This document shows, one piece after another, positions 1-17,725 of a stretch of 64,000 nt of DNA (its first letter is position 1; each line of letters opens with the position of its first letter). The notes beneath the pieces are model-generated. The model saw only the letters and a program-made list of their open reading frames with translations. It was not told the origin of the DNA and ran no database searches. Source of the stretch: Gonocerus acuteangulatus (Eukaryota > Arthropoda > Insecta > Hemiptera > Coreidae); the NCBI GenBank assembly GCA_946811695.1, contig OX328125.1:53685759-53749758 (forward strand), written 5' to 3'. The translations under genes and the position numbers were made by a program.

Positions 1-574
1 TCAATGTAGAATTATGAAAATTTCCAGTTTTACTCACACCTAGTAGTACAATACCTGTGTAAAATTTCATAACTTCATCTTTACCTGGTTGAAAGTTATG
101 AGAGGGTAAAAATCGGCTCTAAGACCGCCTGTAATATACACACAGTATGCTTAGGCCGGAACTTGGCCTGGCGCACTACCGTGCGCCTAGATGGAAGGCA
201 TTGTGGCTAAACTCCCATACCCTACTATGGCTTATGGATCTGCTTGACAGTTAAAACGTTTATCATTTGGAGTGGTTTTTTTCAGCGTATAATGTTACTG
301 AATACATTTTTTTATTCTTTACTGCTGTGTTGTTTTACTTGATCAGAGGTACAACACCCCAAGGTCAAAGGTACAAGTAGTTGTACCTTTGACCACTCTA
401 CGATTATTTTTTTAAAAATTAATAAAAAATATTAAATGTAAAGCTAGAACCTTGAACAAATTAAATATGATAAACAATATAATACTAATTACAAGAAACA
501 AAAATGAATTTAGCCTTAATATTCGAGCTAAGAAAAATTAAATTTTGTAAAGTGGTCAAAGTTACAACACCTTC

Positions 575-575
<1 letters not shown>
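1..575. other. No gene recognised
   Basis: AT-rich sequence without a coding frame I can support. A short GC-richer patch at about 140-235 has no family I recognise. Confidence 0.5.
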
Positions 576-628
<53 letters not shown>

Positions 629-706
629 CCATGTATATATATATATATATATTTATTTGGGGCGAAAAAATCGTAACGCTTACGTTTTCGAGTTAATTTA
701 TTTGCA
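576..706 (-). mobile_element. Family 1 repeat fragment with (TA)n
   Basis: A long (TA)n tract is followed by a block around 658-695 that matches the family 1 internal phrase seen in better copies (for example 12288-12330): GGGGCGAAA, then AAAAATCGTAACGCTTACG, then GAGTT. Both the hairpin end and the GTCCG end are missing, so this is a relic recognised only by that phrase and the neighbouring microsatellite. Confidence 0.55.
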
Positions 707-928
707 GGTACCCCCTCGAGGTCTGGGAAATAATGTACTTTCTTTACTTGTGTTTAGTGCTGAGCCAACGATGCCATAATATCTTTATGAAGTGGATATA
801 CAAAACCTACGTCATGCTCCATATAATCACTTATGAAGCAGTGGTTCAATACTTTCAATTTTTCCTCATTAATTATATGTATATATATATAAACTGATAT
901 AAACTGGATGAAGAGTACAGCCCCTCCT

Positions 929-961
<33 letters not shown>

Positions 962-1686
962 TATATATAGGGCAAAGAAAACTCGTTTGACACCCACTTT
1001 CCCCCCATTTCCCTAATTTTAGGAATTTCAAAACTTGGTGGCTCTTAGCGTGGTCGAATGAACATTCATTGGACCTACTGCAACACCTTTCAACTTTCTT
1101 CAGTGACCCTAAGTCTGGAATCTCTAATGGAAAGGGATAATTTTTATGGAGAATTATTGAATTCGATGTCGATCTTATATCTGTCTTTATTATTTTTAAC
1201 TTATTTTTTGTTACTTTCCTGCCAATAACGTAGAAATTATAACCGTAATCAAAAAAGTACTCTGTATAAACCTTGTAAAGGATTACATTTACTTCCCAAA
1301 AAGTACCTAAATGTTACTGTTTACCATAAATGCCTAAAATGTTAACATGACTAGAGAAAAACACACTTCTATTTTGGATTTATCTGAAAACTGTATTTTT
1401 AATGTGACCTACGCTTCTTTAAAACTTAATATATATTTCCCTCATTATATTTGGAGAGTAAATTTTGTTTTTTTCTGTTCCTTCTACCAACCATTGTATA
1501 TTACTTTCCCATGTACTATCCCACTATGGCTTTTCGTAACTATGTAAGTAAAACCACAGCGGAGTAAACAGATAGAAACTGCACATATTCGGTGCTAAAG
1601 CACACTTGAAAGCTTAAATGTTTTTTATTTTTGTAAGGTAAAACAAAATGGGTCTTCCCACAATGTGTCCAATTTTGTTTTACCTT

Positions 1687-1752
<66 letters not shown>

Positions 1753-3251
1753 GATGAAGATTAGGAGTCTATAAATTATATGAGCCTCAAACTGGTGGAA
1801 TTTTGATGATGGCATTTCGCACAAAATACTTTGTCGGATTCAAAAGGTGAAGTTCGCTCCCCTTCAATCTTCCTACTGACCTCGAGAACTCATTTTTTTT
1901 ATTATATAACAATGATATTTCTAGAGCCTAAAGCTGCTTAGGTTATATTTTTAAAGTCTCAATATATCATTGTGGTATTTTTTCAGTTCTCGAATCAGTG
2001 AAATTTGTTGATTTGAACCATTCCTGGATATTAATTCTCCAACAGGTCGATGAGCTTTTGGTAAAATTTTGAAATAATAAGTCGGAAGTGTCGTCGTAGT
2101 CGAGATGTAGCTCGTTGATTCAGGTTGATTTTTTTCATTGATTGGCCTCCTGAAAAAATCACCTTCACCACCGTGTATGTTTAGAAAGGATGGCAACCTG
2201 TAGATAGCCCGGCGATAATGGTCTAGATGTTGATCCGCCGTAAAAGAATTACTGTAGTCCAATGTCTTTGTTCATTTATTGATTGTTCTCCCACTTCCTT
2301 AACTGAAACACGGTTGAACAGTAATTATTTTCAGCACACAAAGAACGCTTTCAATCTCCAGTAGGTATTCTGATTAGAATATATGTCTAATTAAGAATCC
2401 TCCTAATAAGTTATGGCAGGATCTTGTAAGGCCTTGAAACACATCTTCTATTGGCTCACTGTTGAATGCTGATCTGTTATTTGAAGCTTTCGTACATTTC
2501 ACTTTTGAATGAATTTTAATTTGAATATCTTTGCCTGACTCTATTAAAATATGACTCCAAGAAAGCTAATTGTCTTTACAAAGTTCGTTATTAATAATAA
2601 AATGGTCTATTTATATTTTGTAAATAAATCAGGAGCGGTCTTTTATTCGATGTTGTAAACCATTCTCATAAAACTGATGCAGTGCAATATCTTGGGAACA
2701 TTGCACATTTTATGAGCCGCCAAGCTACTGTTTACTGTACCGGACAGAACAATACCGTACTCCAATAATAATGCGTTAGAGTGCCCGGTAGTAAATCTCG
2801 AAAAGAATTTATAGCTAGGTATAATAAAAGAGGACTCAATATACTACCTTACGGTATAACATTTTACAACAAATTTTTATATAAGAGTGCTTAAGGCATA
2901 GCTATATTAAGTGATTTGAAAACTCCACTGTATTTATAATATGTTGAGCTAGCTCACTATTTAATTAATATTGAATTGCATTATTATCTAGAGTCTTCTA
3001 TTAATCCATGCATATAATGGTGAGCTTCCATAATACAGTATCGCAGTGTTTGCCAGTTATCTATTCTAGATCTCTCATTTCTAAATACCAGCATAACCGC
3101 TTTATTATTATTTGTGGGTCCGCAATTTTACCATATTTCAGAAGACTACTAAAGTATTAACAATATTCTAGCATGCCACAATTTATAAATAATTTTATGC
3201 ACCGTGATTGAAAAACCAAAAAATAATTTTCTTGTAATTAAATAAATGAGC
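707..3251. other. Intergenic AT-rich DNA with (TA)n tracts
   Basis: Two long (TA)n tracts lie at about 930-962 and 1690-1750. They create artificial Ile-Tyr reading frames on both strands. An open frame of 103 codons on - (1951-2262) has no motif, transmembrane segment or family I recognise, and I do not call it a gene. I see nothing else supportable. Confidence 0.5.
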
Positions 3252-4762
3252 GTATGTTTTATCGCTCCTTCATAAGATGTATACTTGATTATGGATGTGT
3301 GACATATGGATCAGCCAGAAGTATTGCACTGAAAATGTTGGACACCATACACAACACAGGCATTCGTCTCACAATAGGAGCTTTCAAGAGTAGTCCTAGT
3401 GTTAGTTTGTATGCAGAAACAGGTGAACCTCCTTTACATATCCGTAGAGATATTCTGGTAACCTCCTTGATGCATAAATACAAAGCACTAGGCTACTCTC
3501 CATGTCTTCAAAAAAGTATTGTCAACCCACTTGCCGAAATATACTCAAGACGACCACAGGCCCAAAGACCATTCAGTATTAGATACAGAGAAACAAAATA
3601 TATTTCAAATCATTTAAACACAAAAATACTGACATGCGGCTGAATTCAAACACCTCCCTGGCTTTTAAAAAATATCTCGATTGACACAACACTAGCAAAA
3701 TATAATAAGTATGATGCTATGTCAAAATTAATTTATAAAAATAATTATGAAGCCTTTGTTATTGAAAACTTATGAAAACTCTTTATCTATACTGATGGTT
3801 CTAAATCAGATGAGGGTGTGGGAGCTGCAGCTGTAATCGATGATCAAATCATAAGCAACAAAATCAATGATATCTGTAGTATCTTTACAGCTAAACTCCA
3901 TGGCAACCTCATCGGTCTGAATAATATACCTGAAACTGACAATAGGGACATAGTACTATTTACTGACTCTTTAAGCGCACTAAATGCACTTACTGACAGA
4001 TATACAACCCATCCACTACTGACAGAAATCCTTAACAAGGCACAAACTCTAAACAGAAACATAACCATGTACTGCCTACCTGGCCATGAAGATCTCGGGA
4101 AAAGCTCAATTGCTGATTATGAGGCAAAAAATGCAGTCAAACATCTCACTTGTGACTTACAGCAAATAACTGACAAAGATCTGACAAAAAATACAAAACG
4201 TACAATAAAACAACATTGTAACTACATATGGACACAACTAGCTGACAATAAACTCCGGGAAATATAAAACACAATTGACGAATGGCCTACTAATAATCGA
4301 GATAAAAGACGTGAACAAGTAATTCTTGCTAGACTAAGGATTGGACATACTCGACTAACTCGCGAATACTTAATGACAAGACGAGCTAAACCTATATGCA
4401 GTATATGTAACAAAGAACTTACGATTAAACACATACTGACAGACTGCCAAAGATGAAGCAACTTGAACATCCCGAATGATATGCAAGAACTGCTAAGCAA
4501 TGATAGCCAGTACATCAACACTATACTGACCTACCTCAAGAACACAGGACTATACAATCTTATTCGATGGCAATAATCACTGTTGACTTAAAAATAACAT
4601 TATACTTCCATAGATACTAGGTACAATTTAACGGAGAACACAAAGTCTTTTACAGTTGAAATTTTATACAATTACATAAGCTATGCTGATTTCCTAGAAT
4701 GAATGGTTCAGAGGATGCTGTTCTTTGTGTTGATAGCCAATGAAGCGGAACACATCAAATAA
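3252..4762 (+). pseudogene. 5'-truncated non-LTR retrotransposon: RT C-terminus, RNase H, tail
   Basis: One frame from 3254 to the stop at 4574-4576 encodes the end of a non-LTR pol. It begins with the RT thumb/connection (YRSFIRCILDYGCVTYGSA near the start, then RRDILVTSLMHKYKALGYSP). RNase H follows from about 3780: YTDGSKS, AKLHG, FTDSLSA, PGHEDLGKSS and an Asp further on. Last comes a C-terminal block with RLRIGHTRLTREYLMTRR and a CxxC pair. There are in-frame stops at 3641, about 3772, 4265 and about 4454, but I needed no frameshift. It ends in an AAAT-type tail near 4757, and AAATGAGC beside both ends may be a target duplication. RNase H places it in the I/R1-type group; the clade is inference. 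It is non-functional. Confidence 0.8.
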
Positions 4763-5800
4763 ATAATAAATGAGCCTGCTTTGAGGTTACATAGCTTTTC
4801 TTTCCTGTTGTATTCGGCTGGAGGGAATTCTGAAAACGAAATTGGCAGATTTACACTGAAATATTACTTTTTTCCCAGTGAATCGACTGCTATGATCATT
4901 ATCACCACTCTATTGTATTACGGTTTACTAAAGGTCGATTCAGCCGCCGACCGGCAAGATGGAAGCCAATTCATACCATACGGATCTCCACCGACAGGCC
5001 ATCGTCCATCAACGTCGAGAAAACATCTCTCTGTCTGTTTTCTATGCGGGTTGACTTAGTTTCTAACAATCTCTAAATTAAATAATACAAAATTAGCAGT
5101 AATTGCTTTATTTGAGGCTATGAGAGATTTATTGTAAGTTGGAGAAAATAAATTGTTTAATTAATAAATAATTAGAATATGTATTATTTTTATATTTTTC
5201 TATTGCCTCTATTCTTCAGAACCATGTGCAATTTTCAATAAAAATCCAAATAAAAAAAATGTATGTATGAACTATTAATTTCTATAACGTTACGTTAAAA
5301 TGTATTCGGGGCTGAGCAAAATAGCAATAATTATGAAAAATAGGGCAAAAACTATAAATTTTGTATATTATTTTATTCGGCAACTTAAAGTGCATTTAGG
5401 TCTTTCATATTCTAGGAGAATAATTATTATAATCTAATAAAACAATCCACTAAATTTTGTTTCAATTAGTTTGCTAGATTTTGCATAAATAATTTCACAA
5501 TTGAGGTTGTAACGAAAAAATTAATATTTTTCCAATTGTGCCAAAATCCATGTCACATTACATATTTCAAATATTTAAAAAAAAATTAGCCCGACCAAAT
5601 TGACCGATTTTCAATCTGTAAAATGTTTTTGAAACATTTAACGCCTTGTTTTTTTTTTTTTTTTAAATATAATAATTTAAAAAAATGTTCCGGTAAATTT
5701 TCAAATCACGTATATCTCTATAATGGTAGTATAATGACTTCCAATGATATTCCTGCAGAAATTAGCTTTCCCCCTTTCAACGTCGAACTATAACTACGTT
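4763..5800. other. AT-rich DNA with PIF/Harbinger 5' fragment
   Basis: The block 5046-5105 is nearly identical to 7558-7617, which starts a PIF/Harbinger-like protein. Here its ATG is lost (CTCTAA instead of ATGCCTAA). The GC-richer stretch 4935-5045 just upstream is probably the subterminal part of the same element. The remaining 5160-5800 is AT-rich, with no feature seen. Confidence 0.45.
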
Positions 5801-7246
<1,446 letters not shown>

Positions 7247-7557
7247 TTTTTTTACGGATTGGCCCTCATCCATTACATATTAATTGAAAAATAATTTTAA
7301 GTATGACTGAATTCACAAGAGAAACATACATGATTATCAAAGGACAATTCAAATTATAGAAATTATGCAAAAATAAATTGAAATAATAAACAATTATTAA
7401 CTTATAATTATAATTGTAACAGCGATAATTGTACATCTTGTAGTCCAACCGAACCCATACGTAAATAATAAAAAGTATTATAAAAAATGCATACATGAAT
7501 AATGAATATTAGTATTAAAAGTAATAGTTATAATTTTGAATATAGTCTGTTGTCTGT
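7247..7557. other. No gene recognised
   Basis: AT-rich; nothing supportable seen. Confidence 0.5.
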
Positions 7558-7810
7558 GCGGGTTGACTTAGTTTCTAACAATGCCTAAATTAAATAATAC
7601 AAAATTAGCAATGATAGCTTTAAATTTGGATGAAGAAGAATGAAGAATTATTATCAAAAAGAAAGTTGGTAGGAAAATATTCAAAGAGGTGATGAAAAAT
7701 ATTTCAGAATGTCTCAAGAACAGTATTTTATACTTTTATCAAAAATATTAAAAAACAACCTTTGGAGAAGCAATTAGTCCTGAAGAAAAGGGTGTCTAAG
7801 GGAAGGATAA
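7558..7810 (+). pseudogene. PIF/Harbinger transposase N-terminal relic
   Basis: An ATG at 7581 opens a short frame, MPKLNNTKLAMIALNLDEEE, then a stop. Further on, frames read DEKYFRMSQEQYFILLSK and GEAISPEEK (about 7692-7788). These are the order and style of the N-terminal part of PIF/Harbinger (HARBI1-like) transposases, where a 'FFEYFRMS' segment precedes 'REAISPEEKLAV'. At least one stop and one frame change separate the pieces, and the DDE nuclease domain is absent. The 5' block is shared with 5046-5105. It is dead, and assigned from remembered family patterns. Confidence 0.55.
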
Positions 7811-8324
7811 ATAAAACATTAACATTTTCATATATATTTTTATTTATAATGTAAAAATATAATTTTAGACATAAAAAAAGATACAAGGTACAATTTATAA
7901 TAAAAAAATACAATTTATAGAATATATGTACATATATCTTATTTAGACTTAAGGTTTGAAATTCTCATAATAATAACTCTTTGTAGAACCTAGACAGTGA
8001 AACTTATAACAGCTTTTTTAATTCTGCTACCTAATGGAGTATTCCCCTGGCAACATCAATACATTTGTTTTCTAATTAATGATTTATTAATAAAGTATGT
8101 CTCATGCCTGCTGTGATGAAATCCTTTCCAACGTGATGCCATATTTTATCTTCCTGTAAATTTTCACTGTATTTATAATCAGCCATATTATACAGTTCTT
8201 CATGTTCGAAGAGTTTTTCGTCATCCATATTCATAAATAAATAAAAATATTCACTTAAAATAATAAGCAGTAACAAAAGAACCTTTTCTAAGAAAGGTTA
8301 GAACCGAACTGAATGTGCCAGTAG
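7811..8324. other. AT-rich DNA, unassigned
   Basis: A 66-codon frame on - (8076-8276) has no recognisable domain. It could be a fragment of the neighbouring DNA transposon, but I cannot show that. Confidence 0.4.
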
Positions 8325-8654
8325 AGTGTTCCCACACACCGTGCAAGCACCGACATGCACCGACCTGTACCGACATCTCATAACATTCTTTCCGAGAATC
8401 CTACTAGTTGCCTGCCGGAGCCCTGTCGTTGACGGTCCGCTCCTGTGAGTTACATCCGCTTCCTACTGCCATATCAGCACTTCCTAGAACTGAAGGACTC
8501 TGGGTATATATCAGGCAGGCTCTACGGACACCCTCGTTCTCGTGTGCACATGTATTAGTGTATAATTGCTTGTAATCTTGTAAAAACCCTTTTGTATTGT
8601 TACGTGCAAATAAAACCTTTTTAAAAAGCCTAATCCGGCGTATTATTACGTAAC
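8325..8654 (+). repeat. LTR of an errantivirus/Gypsy-type element
   Basis: This segment lies immediately 5' of a canonical Lys-type primer-binding site and has LTR organisation. It starts AGTGTTCCC, has a TATA box at 8504-8509, a polyadenylation signal AATAAA at 8609-8614, and ends ACGTAAC just before TGGCGCC. The 5' boundary is inferred from the AGT...ACT pattern usual in errantiviruses; no second LTR copy was found in the window to confirm it. Confidence 0.6.
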
Positions 8655-8674
8655 TGGCGCCCGAGACGGGACCC
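8655..8674 (+). other. Primer-binding site, tRNA-Lys-like
   Basis: TGGCGCCCGAGACGGGACCC begins with TGG (complement of the tRNA CCA end) and resembles the Lys-type sites of retroviruses and many insect Gypsy elements. The untranslated leader follows to about 8895 and includes a splice-donor-like TTGTAAGTTA at about 8881-8890. No gag or pol follows, so the element is only a 5' stub. Confidence 0.65.
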
Positions 8675-8897
8675 GCGACGCTTAAGTGATATCCATTAGT
8701 GCGACCAATTGTCCCACTAAGTCTTTCGTGGCCATTTGTCACCTTCTGCATCTGACAAGAAGAAGACATGATCACTAAGTGTGGACTTCAGTCCATCATC
8801 GTCGGTCATCTACTTCAAGCAGAGACGAGGATCCACTACAACAAGAGCATCAACAAGCAGCACCAGCGACTCACCACTAGTTGTAAGTTAATCTAAG

Positions 8898-10319
8898 TTA
8901 ATGAAGAATTAATTGAATTAAAGAATTGAATAATGAAGCCTGTTGAGGCTGCATTTCCTCTACTTCAGGTGTTTCTTCGTCCTCAGGTGTGTCTTGGCGT
9001 TTTTGTCAATGTTTTTGTATATACCTGAGAACATGCTTATTTGTAGTTTTATATAAAAAGTAGCAAATGATAATAATACATATAATTGTGATCATGGTAT
9101 ACAGGATCGAAGTGTGATTAACTGGGTCGTCTTCGAAGTCTTCCAGCGGTTTCATCTCTATATTCAAGTTGTGAAGTTCTTCGAAGGAGATGTTCAGATG
9201 TACGGCATCGTTTACAAGATCTTCAATGTGGACTGGTTCAGTCTCTAGATAAATATAAGGCTTATCATTGTTTATAGATTCGTTTTGTTCCAAGTGTACA
9301 AGAGCAGTTGGTTTTAACAATAAGGTTAAATTTACATTATTTCTTAAAATTCTAATGGTGCTTACATTGTATGTTAGATATTGGTTAATAATATGAATAT
9401 ATTTAACAAATGGTTTGGGTGTATTTTATATGATATACAATATTCATTAGTATTACTTATAACTAAGTTAGTTATACAAGTGTCCTTAAGTTCTGTGACA
9501 TTTGTACAATAATATCTATCACTAATAAGATGACATTCACCGTTATACAATTTTTCGGCTTTTAATATAAATGGAGGATGAACATGCATAGTATGGGTAT
9601 CACCAGTTTTATCGAGGTAGGGATACGATAATAGGAAGTATGTTTCAATTAAAGGAGATTGTATTGGTAATTGTAGGAAGTAATAAAGGTGAGGGGAAGT
9701 AAGGGAGCATTGTACTTTTCCCGTTTGCCTAAGTATTTCAGGATCGTTGGCTATAAGATTTACATGTTTATATTTTGCTAGGTTTTCTAATTCTTTATAT
9801 GAAATAATACTACTGTGAATAATATTTAATTTACAAAATTCAATTGATTCATCGATATCATTAATTTTATTTATAAGAAGGGCCATTGTGGCGTATAATA
9901 TAGTAAAGTATTTGTTAGTCTCTATGTCATTAATGTCATGTGTAAGTAGTTTTTTAATTTTTAAATTATTTTGTCTCATTATCTCGATATCTGTATTGAA
10001 TTCATTCATTAGTTTTTTATTTACTGAAATTTGGTTTTCAACATTATGTTCAACATGATAAGTGTTTAGTTCTAATTTATGTATAAGCTTATCGTATTTT
10101 TCTTTGTCGTTCGCGTCCATATTTCCTGTGAGCCAAGATATTGCGGTTCATAGACCATTTATGAGTCCGCGTTTTATTCTTTTATTCTTATTGTTCATAA
10201 ATATATGATCTAATTTATTTTGCGCGTATAGAACGTGTGTTTTCAATATATCTACTTGAGCAGTAGTTAAATGTGTTTTAATTTCATGTTTTCCATGTTG
10301 GAGTAACCCTCCAGCGTGG
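8898..10319 (-). pseudogene. Broken env of an errantivirus-like endogenous retrovirus
   Basis: On - the frame holds, in order: an N-terminal piece from about 10319, a furin-like basic site RIKR at 10169-10180, a hydrophobic fusion-peptide-like stretch, a long helical/coiled region with a Cys-containing ectodomain (body 10120-9374), and a transmembrane segment with basic tail near 9050-9120. This is the layout of insect Gypsy/baculovirus F-type envelope proteins, which act in membrane fusion. Three breaks are visible: an in-frame TGA at 10148-10150 inside the fusion-peptide region, a stop ending the 9374-10120 piece before the part that opens at 9320, and a TGA at 9006-9008, after which the same frame stays open 35 codons to TAA at 8898-8900. 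It faces, rather than follows, the LTR at 8325, so the two are not one intact provirus. The upstream end is cut by the neighbouring non-LTR element. Confidence 0.7.
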
Positions 10320-11918
10320 GAGTTTATTTATCTACGTATGCCATCCTTTCTGGATACTACACGTATTTTGATTAGGCATGTACATAAAATAATGAATTCT
10401 TTTACAATTAATATGAATACTGAAATTAAATGACAATAATAAAAATAAAAATAAAACGAAAACTAATAAAAAAAAAAAAGTAAATAATCAAAATTATATA
10501 CATATGTAAATAACATAATACATATGTGGGCAATCAGATGAGTTCATTGATATTTTTTAGGTTCAGTTGTTTAATAAATGCATCAAATTCCTTAAAATAT
10601 GTAAGTAGTAAGTCAGGTTTGTCAACGGGCCAAGTTCCGTCCTGTAAGGTAATGAATGTCCTTAATGAGTTTTGTCCTGGGTCCGTCCAGTAATGTACAG
10701 TCGAACAGGAGATGGTCGTAAGTCTGTTCAGTTGTATTGTCGCATTTACATGTGTTAGTAGTTATAAGTTTAAATTTATGTAAATAACTTTTCGTCGGTC
10801 CATGTCCTGATATGAATTGAGTCATTTTAAAGTTGTTAAGTGTTAATTTTTGTCTGTTGAGTATTGTAGGTATGAATTGGTGTAAATGTCTTCCTTTAGT
10901 TGTGTTCATCCACCGTTCGTCCCATTTTTGCATTGATTTGTCTCGCAGTAGTGTTTTTATAGTCTGTGATGTAAGTTTAGAGTAAGATATAGGTAATGTC
11001 GTGTCCTTTGAAGCTGATTTTGCAAGTAAGTCAACTGTCTCGTTCCCTAATAGTCCAGAATGTCCTTTAATCCATGTTATTGTAACTGTCACATTTTTCT
11101 GTTTACACAGAATTAGTAGTGTTCTAATGTGCTTAGTCTGTTCGTTATGATTTTGGCTGTTGTATATGAGTGCTATGTTTGTCTTGCTGTCAGTGTATAT
11201 TATGCATGTGTCTCCGTCGTGACTTATGGAATGTAGTTTTTCGACTGCTTTTTTAATTGCAAAGTTTTCTGCCTGGTTGTTCGTACATAGTGGTGATAGT
11301 CTGAATTGTCCTCTGTGAATAGTTATGTCGTCCTTTAGTATTATGTATGCAGATCCAACACAGTCATTGCTTTTACTGCCGTCCGTGTAAATGTGATAAG
11401 TCCATGTTGTTTCTACATCGTCAGTCGGTACAATGTTGTCTTTAGGGTGTAACCAGTTCGTGAACCGTATGTCTTGTTCTATGTCTTGTGGTGTGATATT
11501 CTGATAAGTAAAGTCTTCTGGAATTTCTTTCAATTTCAATAACCTATGTAGCCTTATCATTTCCTCAGCTTTGATGTGAATTGGCAATGTGTTAGCTAAA
11601 ACACATGATGCTTCATAAGATAATGTACGATATCCCCTGGATATTTTAATCGCAGCTAATCTCTGTACTCTTTCTAGTTTTTTCACATTTATTTTCACAC
11701 TTAAAGCATGGCCCCATATTTCAATCCCGTATGTCAAAATGGGGATTATCGCCCCTTTGTAGATTGTGGCTAATGCGTCAGAATTAAGACCCCAAGTGAC
11801 TCTGGCAGCCATCGATAGTCCATTTATTATTGAAAATAGTCGTGTTTGTAAGTTATTAATGTGATAGTTCCATTTCAACTTGTTGTCAATATAAAGTCCT
11901 AAGTACTTAATAACATTT

Positions 11919-13503
<1,585 letters not shown>

Positions 13504-14764
13504 TTTTTTTTTCTTGAATAGTTTGTCCATTTAGAGTAATGTCTAATTTAGGTATATTTCGTCTTCTTGTAAATAGTGTGTATGTAGATTTCTCCAAGTT
13601 AAACGTAAGTTTGTTTCTGTTCGTCCATTCATTAATTGTGTCTAAAGTTAAGTTTGCACGTTCTTCTATTTCAGTTAAGTTTGTCCCAACTACTGTAAGT
13701 AGAATGTCGTCAGCAAATGCTATAATCTCTGTCCCTTCAGGGGTTTCTGTTGTGAGTAAACTGTCCATAATTAGGTTCCATAGTAGTGGTGAACAAGCTG
13801 ATCCTTGTGGAGTACCTCTGTTCTGTGATGTATGTACCGTCGTGTTTTGTAGTGTCATGTATACATGTCTATTATGGAGATAGTCTGTTAGCAATCTGTA
13901 AATATTTTGGGGGCATTGGTGTTTGTGTAGTGATTCGAATATCGATGGCCACCAAGCATGGTCAAATGCTCCTTTGATGTCCAACGAAATTATCACAATA
14001 TGCTTCTTTTCTTGCAACTGCGATCTTAATAAATTCACAATTTTATGAAGAGCATCTACAGTACATGTTTGAGGCGTGAACCCATATTGATTAGGGTGCA
14101 ATGGTGCATGTTTAATAAGGTGAAAAGAAAGTCTGGAGTTGATAATTTTTTCTAGAACTTAGCCTCCGACTGGAATGATACTTATAGGTCTGTAGTTCTG
14201 TCCATTATGTTTAGGTACTGGGATTACCTTTGAAATTTTCCATACATCAGGGAAGATTCCACTATTGAAACACTTTTTATACAAGTTTATTATAAAACAT
14301 GGAAAAATATTAAAAACTTTTTAAAATATTTCAACAGTAATTAAATCAAATCCAGCAGCTTTGCGTGGATTTAAGTTATCAATCAAACTTTTTATCTCTA
14401 TATCTGATAAAGTACTGTCGTCCTGAGTATCGGGTAGTAGATTACTGTTTCGTCTCATGGTGATGTGTATGTCAGTGTCGTTAGTAGGGTCGTCACTTTT
14501 GAAGAAGTTGTTCATTAAATGTTGTAGTGTTTCCTCAGTGTCTGTCGTGAAAGTTCCGTCACTTTTCTGTATTGTACGTAGTTGTAAATCAGTCCTTAAT
14601 TTTCCAGTTGAGTGTTTATATATCCATGTCCAAGGATTAGTTTTGTCTATGTTATTGCAGTACGTTTTCCATGAATTTAATTTTTCCCTCTTTATTGTTT
14701 TAGTGTAAGTAGATTTTATTTGTAAGTAAGCATTTTTCCGAGTTTGTCTTAAATCCGGATTGTT

Positions 14765-15216
<452 letters not shown>

Positions 15217-16129
15217 AGTACTTTATCAGATATAGAGATAAAAAGTTTGATTGATAACTTAAATCCACGCAAAGCTGCTGGATTTGATTTAATTACTGTT
15301 GAAATATTTTAAAAAGTTTTTAATATTTTTCCATGTTTTATAATAAACTTGTATAAAAAGTGTTTCAATAGTGGAATCTTCCCTGATGTATGGAAAATTT
15401 CAAAGGTAATCCCAGTACCTAAACATAATGGACAGAACTACAGACCTATAAGTATCATTCCAGTCGGAGGCTAAGTTCTAGAAAAAATTATCAACTCCAG
15501 ACTTTCTTTTCACCTTATTAAACATGCACCATTGCACCCTAATCAATATGGGTTCACGCCTCAAACATGTACTGTAGATGCTCTTCATAAAATTGTGAAT
15601 TTATTAAGATCGCAGTTGCAAGAAAAGAAGCATATTGTGATAATTTCGTTGGACATCAAAGGAGCATTTGACCATGCTTGGTGGCCATCGATATTCGAAT
15701 CACTACACAAACACCAATGCCCCCAAAATATTTACAGATTGCTAACAGACTATCTCCATAATAGACATGTATACATGACACTACAAAACACGACGGTACA
15801 TACATCACAGAACAGAGGTACTCCACAAGGATCAGCTTGTTCACCACTACTATGGAACCTAATTATGGACAGTTTACTCACAACAGAAACCCCTGAAGGG
15901 ACAGAGATTATAGCATTTGCTGACGACATTCTACTTACAGTAGTTGGGACAAACTTAACTGAAATAGAAGAACGTGCAAACTTAACTTTAGACACAATTA
16001 ATGAATGGACGAACAGAAACAAACTTACGTTTAACTTGGAGAAATCTACATACACACTATTTACAAGAAGACGAAATATACCTAAATTAGACATTACTCT
16101 AAATGGACAAACTATTCAAGAAAAAAAAA

Positions 16130-17725
<1,596 letters not shown>

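Noticed and set aside
754..1824. Open frames rich in Ile-Tyr repeats, here and at 5892-6131, 12048-12257, 14837-15147, 17465-17653, 40896-41159, 56978-57302 and 59376-59642
   Set aside because: They are translations of (TA)n, (GA)n or (CA)n microsatellites and read open on both strands; not genes.
1951..2262. 103-codon frame on -
   Set aside because: No motif, family or context supports it; frames of this length are expected in 64 kb.
8404..8775. 123-codon frame on -
   Set aside because: It lies antisense to an LTR, PBS and leader; chance frame.
13539..13977. Frames antisense to RT (also 15656-16094)
   Set aside because: Shadows of the pol frame on the opposite strand.
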